Assembly: GCA_944393325.1 (NCBI GenBank)
Contig: CALXZU010000011.1
Location: 1-40,514, forward strand
Direction: 5' to 3'
DNA from: an uncultured Clostridia bacterium
Lineage (GTDB): Bacteria; Bacillota; Clostridia; TANB77; CAG-508
DNA length: 40,514 nt
The notes under the pieces were generated by a model. The model was not told the origin of the DNA and ran no database searches. It saw only the letters and a list, made by a program, of their open reading frames with translations. Made by a program: the position numbers and the translations under genes. Numbering within the stretch: position 1 is the first letter of the stretch; every line of letters begins with the position of its first letter. Below, one piece after another: positions 1 to 7,659 of this stretch.

Positions 1-75
1 GGCCCCGTGGTCAAGCGGTTAAGACATCGCCCTTTCACGGCGGAGACATGGGTTCGATTCCCGTCGGGGTCACCA
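1..75 (+). tRNA. tRNA-Glu (TTC)
   Basis: A full cloverleaf can be drawn: the 7-bp acceptor stem pairs GGCCCCG with CGGGGTC (one G-U), the TTCGATT T-loop is present, and the anticodon loop CTTTCAC gives TTC. The CCA end is encoded. The gene starts at the first base of the window, so its promoter lies outside. Confidence 0.95.
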
Positions 76-80
76 AACAA

Positions 81-157
81 GCCACTTTAGCTCAGTTGGC
101 CAGAGCATCGCACTTGTAATGCGAGGGTCATCCGTTCGAATCGGATAAGTGGCTCCA
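81..157 (+). tRNA. tRNA-Thr (TGT)
   Basis: The acceptor stem GCCACTT/AAGTGGC is perfect, the D arm reads GCTCAGTTGGCCAGAGC, the anticodon loop CTTGTAA gives TGT, the T-loop is TTCGAAT, and CCA is encoded. It lies 5 bp after tRNA-Glu, so the two are almost certainly one transcript. Confidence 0.95.
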
Positions 158-206
158 ATAAAGGTCATTAGTCTTGCAAAGAGCTTGATTATTGGCTTTT
201 TATTTT
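155..206 (+). terminator. possible terminator of the tRNA-Glu/Thr unit
   Basis: CCAATAA at 155-161, which includes the CCA end, can pair with TTATTGG at 189-195. A T-rich tail (CTTTTTATTTT) follows. The loop is long and the inner pairing is weak, so this is tentative. Confidence 0.35.
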
Positions 207-243
207 GCCTAAAAATCAATTTTTGTAAAAAGTGAAAAATTAT

Positions 244-272
244 TTGCGGTTTTATTTGTGCTGTGCTATAAT
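244..272 (+). promoter_or_regulatory. promoter of the membrane-anchored protein gene
   Basis: An extended -10 element, TGCTATAAT, has its hexamer at 267-272. A weak -35 (TTGCGG, 244-249) lies 17 bp upstream. The next gene starts 26 bp downstream. Confidence 0.6.
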
Positions 273-298
273 ATGAATAGATGGAAGGAGAGGTTGTT

Positions 299-934
299 AT
301 GATAGAAAGAAAGAGAATAAAAGTATCAGAAATATTTTTCATAATATTCTTATTATTAGTTTTAGCGCTTTTCTTATTAATAGCATGGAGATATAATGTT
401 TTATGTGATTTATCAAAACAAAATAATCTTAATCTCAACAAATCTAACTATTATTATTATTCTAAGAACAATGAAACAATAACAGAATACTGGAAAAAAG
501 ATAATGTTGCAAAACTTAATATGAAACAAATAAATTCAGATAGAGATGTTACATTTTGGAGAAATGGAAATACAGGAGAAGAATATACTTTTTATAATAT
601 GACAATGGAGTATACAGAAGATGGTGGAATGTTTTCAGCAAGACCAACTAGTATAACAACATCTTATGATAATTTTAATAAATTTTTATTAGCATTAAAC
701 CCAACTGTATTTATATGGACTAAAGAATATGATGGAAAAGAATGTCTTGATATAAAAATAGGAGAACAAGAAGAATTAATAGAAAAAGAAACAGGATTAT
801 TATTAAGTACAAGTTCTGAAGGAAATGTGAAAAGATTAAGTTATTCTTTTGATACAGTAACTGATGAAGATGTTAGAATGCCTGATATTTCACAATATAA
901 ATTACAAGAAGATAAAACGAATAAATCATTTTAG
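299..934 (+). CDS. membrane-anchored protein of unknown function (LolA-like?)
   Basis: A protein of about 211 residues with a basic start (MIERKRIKVSE), one membrane segment at residues 10-31 and an extracellular remainder rich in N, Y, T and E. The C-terminal half holds 'DGKECLDIKIG', 'IEKETGLLLS' and 'TVTDEDVRMPDIS'. This order (a conserved DG.xCy stretch, an 'E.TGL.L' strand, then a 'D..MPD' end) recalls LolA/GerS-like lipoprotein-carrier folds, but that is inferred from pattern only. There is an ATG at 281, but the strong AGGAGAGG at 286-292 lies downstream of it and 6 bp before the ATG at 299, which is therefore taken as the start. The gene has its own promoter and a strong terminator behind it, so it is monocistronic. 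No partner is obvious. Confidence 0.75.
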   Translation: MIERKRIKVSEIFFIIFLLLVLALFLLIAWRYNVLCDLSKQNNLNLNKSNYYYYSKNNETITEYWKKDNVAKLNMKQINSDRDVTFWRNGNTGEEYTFYNMTMEYTEDGGMFSARPTSITTSYDNFNKFLLALNPTVFIWTKEYDGKECLDIKIGEQEELIEKETGLLLSTSSEGNVKRLSYSFDTVTDEDVRMPDISQYKLQEDKTNKSF

Positions 935-945
935 TTAAATAGATA

Positions 946-990
946 ATAAATAAATATGGTAGAATGTTTATTTCTACCATATTTATTTAT
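946..990. terminator. bidirectional terminator
   Basis: A perfect 19-bp stem (946-964 with 972-990) has a 7-nt loop, with A- and T-rich outer arms. It lies between two convergent genes and can serve both. Confidence 0.9.
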
Positions 991-992
991 TT

Positions 993-3134
993 TTAATATA
1001 TTGAATGAGGTATAGGGCATTGACTTGTTTCTAATGTGTAAGGAGAACCAAAGTCTATGAAATCTCCAAAAGCATTTTGTTCATCAGTTATACTTCCTTC
1101 TCTTACTCCAAGTCCTGTACCTGCAGCATGTATCATAATATCATCGTGATAGAATATTGATACGTGACGTGAACCATAAGTTCCATGATTTTCAATATTG
1201 GCTGGATTACCCCAGAATATGATATCACCAGGTTTAGCTTGAGAGATGTCTGTTTGTAATCCGTTGTGTTCTCTAATATATACATGTTGCCAACTCATAT
1301 CTTGATCATCAATTTGAGTTCCATTTCTAAATCTAATTCCAGTTGCAGTTGTTACTGACCAAGATGTTAATCCATCACATACAAACCCTGTTGGAGCTTT
1401 AAGTAATTCATAAGGACAACCAAGACGAGATAGTGCAAGTTGTAATGTACGTTGACGTTGGTCACCAGTTAATGTAGGTATAGGTGCTGAAGGTCCGGTG
1501 CCTCCTGGTAAATCTGATACAATAGGTAGATGCCATGTTGCACGTCCTTCTGCATCAAAATCATATATTGAACCATATTGTGATGGGTCAGGTTTTGTAG
1601 GGTCGACTCTTGTACAATTTTTTACAACTTCGTTTGTTTGTGGATCTATACAGTACATTGAACCATTTTGGCTAAACCATCCGCTGAAATTTGTAGATAC
1701 TAATTTCCACATCTGACCTTTAGAGCCACTTGCTTCATATTGCTGTACATTAGCACCAAGTTCTGCTGAAGCATTTGCTACATCAAGGTATTTACCAGAT
1801 TTTGCATTTTTTAGTCTAATATATCCACCATCTAAAAGTTTTGGCCACCATCTTTGACATATATCACCATTGTCTTCCCATTGACGTACATTAGCTCCAT
1901 TTTCCATACTTCCATTTTCTACGTCTAATGCAAGTCCATAAACTGTTGTAATTAAATATCCTGAGTCAGTATAGGTTATACGGAACTTTTGGTTGTTTTG
2001 ATTATTACTTTCCCAAGTTAAAATATTAGTTCCCCATGATGACTCACCATTTTCCAAGTCAAGTGTTGTTCCAAGAGCTGAAGCTATCTCATAAATACCA
2101 TTTTTAATAAATTGTTCTTGATTTATTATAAATCTTTGAGAAGCTGTGGTACTATTTTTTTCTCGTACTTGTACTTTTGTTCCATTTTTCTCAGAGTCAT
2201 CTTTTATATCAAGATAAAGTCCACTTTCTTTATTTTTAAGGGTAATCCCACTGTTCCAACCAACTTCCCAAGTATTTAAACTACTTACTGGTGTTGAGCT
2301 ATTACCGCTTTGTATAACATCAGAACCATTATTTGTTCCATTTTCTGTTAAAAAACCTCCTGATGCTACTGTACGTATACGTATTTCATTATTTCCTAAA
2401 TTATATATATAAAAACGTTGTGCTAAACTTTCATTTGTTTGCCATATTTGAAGGTTTTCTCCATCTCTTGAAGACATATCATTTATATCTAAAGAAATAT
2501 TATAATTTGTTGCTTTTTTAATGGATACGATACCATCAGGTAAAAAATCAGTTTTTTCTAATTTAAAGCGTTGTGCATCACTATTTATATAATCCCATTG
2601 TTGAACATTTCTACTTTCCTCAAAAATTCCACCATCAACATCGAGTGCTTTCCCAGAACATTTAGCAATGAAATTATAAGTGCCATCATCATTTTTCTTA
2701 ATTTTCCATCTTTGTGCATCATCTCCATTGTCCTCCCATTGGCGTATGTTAGCACCATTTTCTTGTGAACTATTTTCTACATCTATTATTAAAGCTGAAC
2801 TTACATTAGCTATCTTATAATATCCGTCACCTTCATATGAAATGTAGAATTTTTGATTTGTTCCTTGATTTCTCTTACAAATCTGAAGGTTACCACCCCA
2901 GTCTAAAGATTTCCAGGCAATATCAAGTACATAATTAGAGTTTTTCGCACAAGATATGGTATATACACCATCTTGAATTTCACCTGTTAAACTAAGAACA
3001 TTTAGTTGTAATTTATCCCAATCTATTGTTAACATTTTTGCAAAGGACGTTTTTGAATTTATGGTTATAAATAAACCAGTTATTAGTAATAAACCAATAT
3101 ACTTTATAAAGATGGGTTTTCTTTTATACAACAT
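993..3134 (-). CDS. secreted ricin-type lectin protein with C-terminal NlpC/P60-like peptidase domain
   Basis: A protein of about 713 residues. A signal peptide covers residues 1-33 (KRKPIFIKYIG, hydrophobic core, SFA-K). Three beta-trefoil lectin blocks follow (about 50-195, 200-340, 345-475), each with repeated QxW/QRW-type motifs such as RQWEDNGDDAQRW, QIWQTNESLAQRF and LTWESNNQNNQKF. After a linker of about 80 residues comes an NlpC/P60-like domain (about 555-713) with the expected cysteine in FVCDGLTSWS, the histidine in SRHVSIFYHDD and a third polar residue in IMIHAAG. The family cleaves peptidoglycan stem peptides, and the lectin repeats probably bind glycans on the wall, host or diet. 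An ATG at 3140 touches the AAAGGAGG site; the ATG at 3134 is 7 bp from it and is preferred. It is convergent with the upstream gene and monocistronic. Confidence 0.85.
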   Translation of the reverse strand: MLYKRKPIFIKYIGLLLITGLFITINSKTSFAKMLTIDWDKLQLNVLSLTGEIQDGVYTISCAKNSNYVLDIAWKSLDWGGNLQICKRNQGTNQKFYISYEGDGYYKIANVSSALIIDVENSSQENGANIRQWEDNGDDAQRWKIKKNDDGTYNFIAKCSGKALDVDGGIFEESRNVQQWDYINSDAQRFKLEKTDFLPDGIVSIKKATNYNISLDINDMSSRDGENLQIWQTNESLAQRFYIYNLGNNEIRIRTVASGGFLTENGTNNGSDVIQSGNSSTPVSSLNTWEVGWNSGITLKNKESGLYLDIKDDSEKNGTKVQVREKNSTTASQRFIINQEQFIKNGIYEIASALGTTLDLENGESSWGTNILTWESNNQNNQKFRITYTDSGYLITTVYGLALDVENGSMENGANVRQWEDNGDICQRWWPKLLDGGYIRLKNAKSGKYLDVANASAELGANVQQYEASGSKGQMWKLVSTNFSGWFSQNGSMYCIDPQTNEVVKNCTRVDPTKPDPSQYGSIYDFDAEGRATWHLPIVSDLPGGTGPSAPIPTLTGDQRQRTLQLALSRLGCPYELLKAPTGFVCDGLTSWSVTTATGIRFRNGTQIDDQDMSWQHVYIREHNGLQTDISQAKPGDIIFWGNPANIENHGTYGSRHVSIFYHDDIMIHAAGTGLGVREGSITDEQNAFGDFIDFGSPYTLETSQCPIPHSIY

Positions 3135-3259
3135 AAGCATTCCTCCTTTACAGACAAAATACTCCTATATATTATTATACACTAATATTTACCAAAAATC
3201 AATTTATGTAAACGTAAAAATAAAATCTACCCAAAAGTAGATTTTTTGTAATATATATT

Positions 3260-3472
3260 CTAATCTAAAAATTTAAACAAATCATTAGGTGTACATTCTA
3301 AAATTTTACAAAGTTTTTCTATATTTATATATCTAATTGATTTAGTTTTATTTTCTACTAAATTATTAAAGTTAGAATAACTTATATTTTCTATATCATT
3401 TAACTTATTAAATAACCAATATTTAGATTTATTTTTTTCTTTTAATATTTCCGTTACTCTTAATTTAATCAT
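3260..3472 (-). CDS. small XRE-family HTH regulator
   Basis: A 70-residue protein that is almost entirely one helix-turn-helix domain of the Cro/CI-like type (small HTH_26/YozG-like proteins). Visible features are the N-terminal MIKLRVTEILKEKNKSKYWL, the recognition region 'SYSNFNNLVENKTKSIRY' and the typical ending 'LEKLCKILECTPNDLF'-like (here IEKLCKILECTPNDLFKFLD). It binds DNA and is expected to act as a repressor dimer. AAGGAG lies 8 bp before the ATG. It is divergent from the prepilin-like GLUG protein gene at 3620 and is the natural candidate to control it from the repeats between them. The pair resembles the second XRE/prepilin-like unit at 16732-18516. Confidence 0.8.
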   Translation of the reverse strand: MIKLRVTEILKEKNKSKYWLFNKLNDIENISYSNFNNLVENKTKSIRYINIEKLCKILECTPNDLFKFLD

Positions 3473-3527
3473 ATAAAACTCCTTCTTTATAGACTTTTAT
3501 ATAGTTTATATCACTCTCATGAATATA

Positions 3528-3570
3528 ATAACTCATAAAAATATAACTCACAAAAATAGTAGACAAAAAT
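3528..3570 (+). repeat. tandem 15-bp direct repeats, possible operator
   Basis: ATAACTCATAAAAAT at 3528-3542 is followed directly by ATAACTCACAAAAAT at 3543-3557 (14 of 15 identical). A weaker third copy, ATAGTAGACAAAAAT (11 of 15), sits at 3556-3570 and runs into the -35 of the downstream promoter. The position between a divergent XRE gene and its likely target suggests a regulator binding site. Confidence 0.55.
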
Positions 3571-3588
3571 AAAATATTGTGTTATATT
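3560..3588 (+). promoter_or_regulatory. promoter of the GLUG-repeat protein gene
   Basis: TAGACA at 3560-3565, a 17-bp spacer and TATATT at 3583-3588, the latter preceded by TGT (extended -10). The -35 overlaps the last copy of the direct repeats. Confidence 0.6.
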
Positions 3589-3619
3589 AAAAATAAGCTA
3601 AAGAAAAGGAGAAAAAATT

Positions 3620-5302
3620 ATGTATAAAGTAAAAAGAACAATAAGATATGAAGGAACAAAAAATAAAGGAATCACATTAATTTCACTAGTAATTACAATA
3701 ATAGTTTTGCTAATCTTATCAGGAGTGTCAATTGCAATGCTAACAGGAGAAAATGGAATACTTACTCAAGCAAAAAGAGCAAAGGAAGAAACAGAAAATG
3801 CAGCAAGACAGGAAGAAAAGGATTTAGCAGAATTAGAAGCTGTGGTAAATGGAGAAGATATTGTAATAATACCAGTGGATGATAAGAATCCAGGAGAGTT
3901 AGAACAAGAAAATGAAACAACATTTGTAATAAACAGTATAGAAGACTTGGTGGTATTTTCGTATAATGTAAGAAATGGAAATAAATATGAAAATCAAACT
4001 GTAAAATTAGGAACAAATTTAGATTTTAAATCAGATAAATCATATGTAGACCCAGATAGAACAGACTATGGAGTATATGGATATAATGGTAATTTAAAAG
4101 AATTATTGACAACAGGTGAAGGATTTATACCAATAGGACAGCAGCAACTGGAAGAAACAAACAATTTTTATGGAACATTCGACGGAAATAATAATGCAAT
4201 ATGTTCATTATACGAAAATATAAAAAGTGATAAAATGATAACAGTAGGATTATTTTCTATCAATCATGGAATAATTCAAAATACAGAAATAATAGATGCA
4301 AATGTAATAGTTGAAGGAAGTGAGGGGAGTACAGCTACTGTAGCAGGAGGATTGGTAGGAATAAATTATAACAATTTATATAACAATTTTGTAAGTGGAG
4401 ATATAAGTTGTACAGGAAAATCTTGGACAATAGCAGGAGGCATATGTGGCTTAATATATGAAGGTGGAGATATTACGAATTCGTGTAATTTAGCAACAAT
4501 AAAGTGTGAAAATAAAAAAGAAGTAGATGGAGCAGCAAATGCAGTATGTGGAGGAATAGTTGGACAGGTAGAAGGTGAAAAAGCTAGCATAGAAAAATGT
4601 TTTAATAAAGGAAATATTATTTGTGATGGTGGAAATACTCAAATAATAGTAGGTGGAATTATAGGGTCTATGACTAGCAAAGGAAATAATTGTGAAATTA
4701 CTAATTGTTATAACGCAGGAAAAACACAAGGAAATAGTGCAAGTGGCAGTATTAAACATATTGGAGGAGTTATAGGTTTACTAAAATCATCAAGCCTATC
4801 AAATTGTTATAATATAGGAGAAGTTGTTGGAATTAAAGAAGGGAATATAATAGGTGATAATTTTAAAATAGGTGGAATAGTAGGAACTCAAAGCAATAAT
4901 TCACAGATAGATAATGTATATAATATAAAAAATGTAGTAGTTAAAAATGGAAGTCAAGATATAAGAGTAGGTGGAATAATAGGGGGAACTATTAAAAAAG
5001 ATGTTAATGATGTAAATGCTAATAATGGTTATAATATTGGAAAAATAAATGCACCAGAAATAAAAATTGAACAACTTGGAGGCGTAGCAGGAAGTAATTT
5101 ATTATCATTTAATAACTGTTATTATTTAGAAAGTAGTTGTAATGTAGGGGTTGCTGGAAGTGAAACTTTTATAGGGGTAACGAAACTAAAAAATATTTCA
5201 GAATTTCCAACTGTATTAGAAGTAGTAAATGGAGAAAATGCATTTATGGAAGATATAAATAATATAAATGGAGGATATCCAATATTAAAAATGGAAAATT
5301 AA
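3620..5302 (+). CDS. prepilin-like surface protein with GLUG-type repeats
   Basis: A 560-residue protein. The N-terminus is type IV prepilin-like: a basic leader, then KG|ITLISLVITIIVLLIL, a 20-residue hydrophobic helix, then 'MLTGENGILTQAKRAKEETE'. The Glu expected at +5 of a true pilin is Ser, so assembly into a pilus is doubtful and it may simply be anchored. From about residue 200 there are at least seven repeats of GLUG type, each with a 'GG(I/L/V)(V/C/I)G' core and an N-C-Y-N element (GGLVGINYNN, GGICGLIYEGG, GGIVGQVEGE, GGIIGSMTSK, GGVIGLLKSS, GGIVGTQSNN, GGIIGGT). They probably form a beta-solenoid adhesin-like region. AAAAGGAG lies 8 bp before the ATG. It is divergent from an XRE regulator. 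The first 45 mature residues closely match the protein at 17086, while the rest does not. Confidence 0.8.
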   Translation: MYKVKRTIRYEGTKNKGITLISLVITIIVLLILSGVSIAMLTGENGILTQAKRAKEETENAARQEEKDLAELEAVVNGEDIVIIPVDDKNPGELEQENETTFVINSIEDLVVFSYNVRNGNKYENQTVKLGTNLDFKSDKSYVDPDRTDYGVYGYNGNLKELLTTGEGFIPIGQQQLEETNNFYGTFDGNNNAICSLYENIKSDKMITVGLFSINHGIIQNTEIIDANVIVEGSEGSTATVAGGLVGINYNNLYNNFVSGDISCTGKSWTIAGGICGLIYEGGDITNSCNLATIKCENKKEVDGAANAVCGGIVGQVEGEKASIEKCFNKGNIICDGGNTQIIVGGIIGSMTSKGNNCEITNCYNAGKTQGNSASGSIKHIGGVIGLLKSSSLSNCYNIGEVVGIKEGNIIGDNFKIGGIVGTQSNNSQIDNVYNIKNVVVKNGSQDIRVGGIIGGTIKKDVNDVNANNGYNIGKINAPEIKIEQLGGVAGSNLLSFNNCYYLESSCNVGVAGSETFIGVTKLKNISEFPTVLEVVNGENAFMEDINNINGGYPILKMEN

Positions 5303-5303
5303 A

Positions 5304-5332
5304 AAAGCTCTAGTATAACTAGGGCTTTTATT
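5304..5332. terminator. terminator between convergent genes
   Basis: An 11-bp stem (5304-5314 with 5318-5328, one G-U pair) has a 3-nt loop and a short T run. It overlaps the stop codon of the minus-strand gene that follows. Confidence 0.8.
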
Positions 5333-5672
5333 CAAAATCAGAATTAATTGTTGGTTCTTCTTCAGGTTGCTCAAAATTAAGTTCTGCACTATTAGTTTCA
5401 ATACTTTCTGTTATAATATCATCTGAAAAAGAAAAAATCTTTTTTTCAGCTCTTGCCTTTTCATCGAATTTTTTATTAAATTCTTCTTTAGCCTCATTTA
5501 AAGTTTCTTGCATAGCATTAAACATATCATCAACATCTTTTCTAGTAAAATCATAAGAATTACTCCTAGCCATAGGCTCTAAAATTTGGATATCGTGCAA
5601 TACATTATTTACCCTTTTACCAGCAAATTCAACAAATTTTTTTCTCTTTTCTTCATTAACTACTCTTTCCAT
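5328..5672 (-). CDS. hypothetical acidic cytoplasmic protein
   Basis: A 114-residue protein with no signal peptide or membrane segment. The first 85 residues are helical and charged (EEKRKKFVEFAGKRVNNVLH, then NAMQETLNEAKEEFNKKFDE), suggesting a helical bundle or short coiled coil. The last 30 residues are acidic and disordered (EQPEEEPTINSDFE). AGAAAGGATG lies upstream of the ATG. The family is not recognised and no function is proposed. It is a single gene, transcribed toward the GLUG protein gene. Confidence 0.6.
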   Translation of the reverse strand: MERVVNEEKRKKFVEFAGKRVNNVLHDIQILEPMARSNSYDFTRKDVDDMFNAMQETLNEAKEEFNKKFDEKARAEKKIFSFSDDIITESIETNSAELNFEQPEEEPTINSDFE

Positions 5673-5767
5673 AATACATCCTTTCTTTCTACATATGTTA
5701 TTAAATCCTAATAAAGAATATCATAAAGTTATAAAAAATTCAAATAAAATTTCCAAAAAATTTTTTC

Positions 5768-5796
5768 TTGAAAAAATCCCATTTTTTTGCTATTAT
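5768..5796 (+). promoter_or_regulatory. promoter of csaA and the SDR gene
   Basis: TTGAAA at 5768-5773, 17 bp, TATTAT at 5791-5796. An overlapping TATAAT at 5794-5799 would give a 20-bp spacer. Confidence 0.6.
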
Positions 5797-5827
5797 AATA
5801 TAGATAAATAAAGGAATAGGTGGTTTT

Positions 5828-6157
5828 ATGATAAAAATAGAAGACTTTAAAAAAATAGATATGAGAGTAGGAACAATAATAGAATCAAAAATAAATGAAA
5901 AAGCTAAAAAGAAAGCATATAAAATAAAAATAGATTTTGGAAAAGAAATAGGAATAAAAACAAGCTCAGCACAAATAACAAAATTATATAAAGAAGAAGA
6001 ATTAGTAGGAAAACAAGTAATAGCTGTAGTAAACTTTCCACCACTAAAAGTAGCAGATGTAAAAAGTGAAGTATTAATATTAGGAGTAGAAACAAAAGAA
6101 GGCGTAGTATTATTAGATTTAGAAAGAAAAGTAGAAAATGGATTGAAAATATCTTAA
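5828..6157 (+). CDS. csaA: CsaA-type tRNA-binding-domain protein
   Basis: A 109-residue protein that is a single tRNA-binding OB-fold domain of the EMAP-II/Trbp111 type. The family signature is clear: FKKIDMRVGTIIES at the start, IDFGKEIGIKTSSAQITKLY in the middle and 'VVNFPPLKVADVKSEVLILG' near the end. CsaA homodimers bind tRNA and have been described as chaperones that interact with the Sec export machinery; the cellular role is still debated. Length matches the family (about 110). The next gene starts 28 bp downstream on the same strand with its own AGGAGG, so the two form an operon. Coding is extremely A-rich, like its neighbour. Confidence 0.9.
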   Translation: MIKIEDFKKIDMRVGTIIESKINEKAKKKAYKIKIDFGKEIGIKTSSAQITKLYKEEELVGKQVIAVVNFPPLKVADVKSEVLILGVETKEGVVLLDLERKVENGLKIS

Positions 6158-6185
6158 TTAATATAAAAAGCAATAGGAGGTAAAA

Positions 6186-6917
6186 ATGAGTGAAATAGTA
6201 ATAATAACAGGAGCATCAAGAGGAATAGGAAGAGAAATAGCAAAAAGATTAGCCAAAAAAGGACTAACAGTAATTGCAAATTATAATAAATCAGAAAAAG
6301 AAGCGGAAGAATTAAAAAAAGAATTAGAAGAACAAGGAGCTAAAATAGATATAGTACAAGCAGATGTATCAACAAGGGAAGGAACTAAAAAATTAGCTAA
6401 ATTCGTGTTAGAGAAGTATGGTAGAATAGATATTTTAATAAATAATGCAGGAATATCAGAATACAAATTATTTACAGAAGAAACAGACGAAGATTGGAAT
6501 AAAATAATAAATACAAATTTATATTCAGTATTTGCAATGAGTCAAGAGGTAATACCTAATATGGTACATAATAAAAAAGGACTAATAATAAATATGTCAT
6601 CAGCATGGGGAGTAGTTGGTGGTTCTTTAGAAGTAATATATTCAGCATCAAAAGCTGGAATAGATGGATTGACAAAGTCATTAGCAAAAGAACTTGGGCC
6701 ATCTAATATACGAGTAAATTCAATAGCACCAGGAATGATTTATACAAAAATGAATTCAAAATTTAGCAAAGAAGAACTAAAAGAAATAGAAGAAGAAATA
6801 CCACTTGGGAAAATTGGAATACCAGAAGATGTATCGAAATGCGTGGAATGGTTAATAGAAGATAAATATACAACAGGACAAGTAATATCAATAAATGGAG
6901 GATGGATAATAACATAA
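6186..6917 (+). CDS. short-chain dehydrogenase/reductase, probably EF-P 5-aminopentanone reductase (YmfI-like)
   Basis: A 243-residue classical SDR. The Rossmann NAD(P) motif TGASRGIG is at residues 8-15, NNAG at about 87-90, and the catalytic Ser in VVGGS with YSASK gives the S-Y-K triad; the C-terminus TGQVISINGGWII is typical. It would usually be called FabG, but 'SSAWGVVGGSLEVIYSASKA' resembles the tryptophan-containing version seen in the Firmicutes YmfI group, which reduces the 5-aminopentanone modification on elongation factor P. That assignment is inferred from motif memory; a generic 3-oxoacyl-ACP reductase is the alternative, though no fatty-acid synthesis genes are nearby. It is in an operon with csaA. 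Confidence 0.8.
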   Translation: MSEIVIITGASRGIGREIAKRLAKKGLTVIANYNKSEKEAEELKKELEEQGAKIDIVQADVSTREGTKKLAKFVLEKYGRIDILINNAGISEYKLFTEETDEDWNKIINTNLYSVFAMSQEVIPNMVHNKKGLIINMSSAWGVVGGSLEVIYSASKAGIDGLTKSLAKELGPSNIRVNSIAPGMIYTKMNSKFSKEELKEIEEEIPLGKIGIPEDVSKCVEWLIEDKYTTGQVISINGGWIIT

Positions 6918-6919
6918 AA

Positions 6920-6944
6920 AAGAGGTACATTTAAAGTACCTCTT
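6920..6944. terminator. terminator between convergent genes
   Basis: A 9-bp perfect stem AAGAGGTAC/GTACCTCTT with a 7-nt loop lies just after the SDR stop and before the stop of the minus-strand CBM gene. Confidence 0.75.
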
Positions 6945-6951
6945 AAATATA

Positions 6952-7419
6952 TTAATCCTCTTTTAATTTTCTTTTGTAATTTCCAGAAATTAGCTTTGGT
7001 AAATATGTAATTATTTTATAGACAGCTAAACGAATTTTTTTACTCCACAAGTAAGATCTTCTAAGTTTTCTTGCAGAACCTAAAGCAACAGGTTCATCTT
7101 CTAAAACAACTAATTCATTTTTAACTTTTTCTAAAGGAAAAACATAATTTTGACCATCATTATTATCCCAATTATCATTTCCATTTCTAAAGCAGAAATT
7201 AAAAGTATCACCCTCAAGTAATTCAATTTCAGCTTGGAAACCTAAATCTGTTTTTTCCATTTTTATATCATTAACATTATCCCAATTTAGGCCAAAACCA
7301 TAATGAATAGAAATCTCATCTGAATTTTCTTGATACAATTTTCCTAAATATGAGATTTTTACTTTACTATTTTCAACTAATTTATCAGTATTAAAAAATA
7401 TATTTTTTGTTAATTCCAT
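6952..7419 (-). CDS. carbohydrate-binding-module protein (CBM25/53-like)
   Basis: A 155-residue protein without a signal peptide. Residues 10-110 look like a starch-binding beta-sandwich: 'VKISYLGKLYQENSDEISIHYGFG', aromatic 'LNWDNV', then 'FNFCFRNGNDNWDNNDGQNYVF', which carries the 'FxNxxxxWDNNxGxNY' signature of CBM25/CBM53-type domains. The C-terminal 45 residues are basic and amphipathic (SARKLRRSYLWSKKIRLAVY), possibly a peripheral membrane or partner-binding tail. The lack of export signal points to binding intracellular glycogen or a regulatory role; this is inference. GGGAG lies upstream of the ATG. It is a single gene with its own promoter. Confidence 0.75.
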   Translation of the reverse strand: MELTKNIFFNTDKLVENSKVKISYLGKLYQENSDEISIHYGFGLNWDNVNDIKMEKTDLGFQAEIELLEGDTFNFCFRNGNDNWDNNDGQNYVFPLEKVKNELVVLEDEPVALGSARKLRRSYLWSKKIRLAVYKIITYLPKLISGNYKRKLKED

Positions 7420-7456
7420 CTAATTTCTCTCCCTTTTTTTGTCTTTTGCTGATAAC

Positions 7457-7485
7457 ATTATAATATTAAATTCTACAATGTTCAA
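7457..7485 (-). promoter_or_regulatory. promoter of the CBM protein gene
   Basis: On the minus strand TTGAAC (7480-7485), 17 bp, TATAAT (7457-7462). The ATG lies about 38 bp downstream. Confidence 0.75.
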
Positions 7486-7594
7486 GTATTTTTGTTAAAA
7501 TTTTCATTACGTTTTTGTTACAAAAATATTACAAAGCAAAATTAAATCTTAAATTTTAAAGGTGAATTTTGTAATAATTAAAATTTAAAAAATA

Positions 7595-7623
7595 TTGTAA
7601 AAATATTTGCTTTATGGTAATAT
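7595..7623 (+). promoter_or_regulatory. promoter of the VanW-G5 gene
   Basis: TTGTAA at 7595-7600, 17 bp, TAATAT at 7618-7623 with an upstream TGG (extended -10). The rest of the 240-bp divergent gap is AT-rich with no other feature seen. Confidence 0.65.
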
Positions 7624-7659
7624 AAAAATAGGAAAAAAGATAAATAAAGGGGAATTTTT

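Noticed and set aside
70..441. Minus-strand 123-codon open frame across tRNA-Thr and the first gene
   Set aside because: It overlaps a clear tRNA and a supported gene with its own promoter and ribosome binding site; its sequence is low-complexity antisense.
4300..5100. Repeats in the GLUG gene as a CRISPR-like array
   Set aside because: The repetition is at protein level (GG-I-V-G motifs) with irregular DNA spacing and an open frame through it. No CRISPR array was seen in the window.
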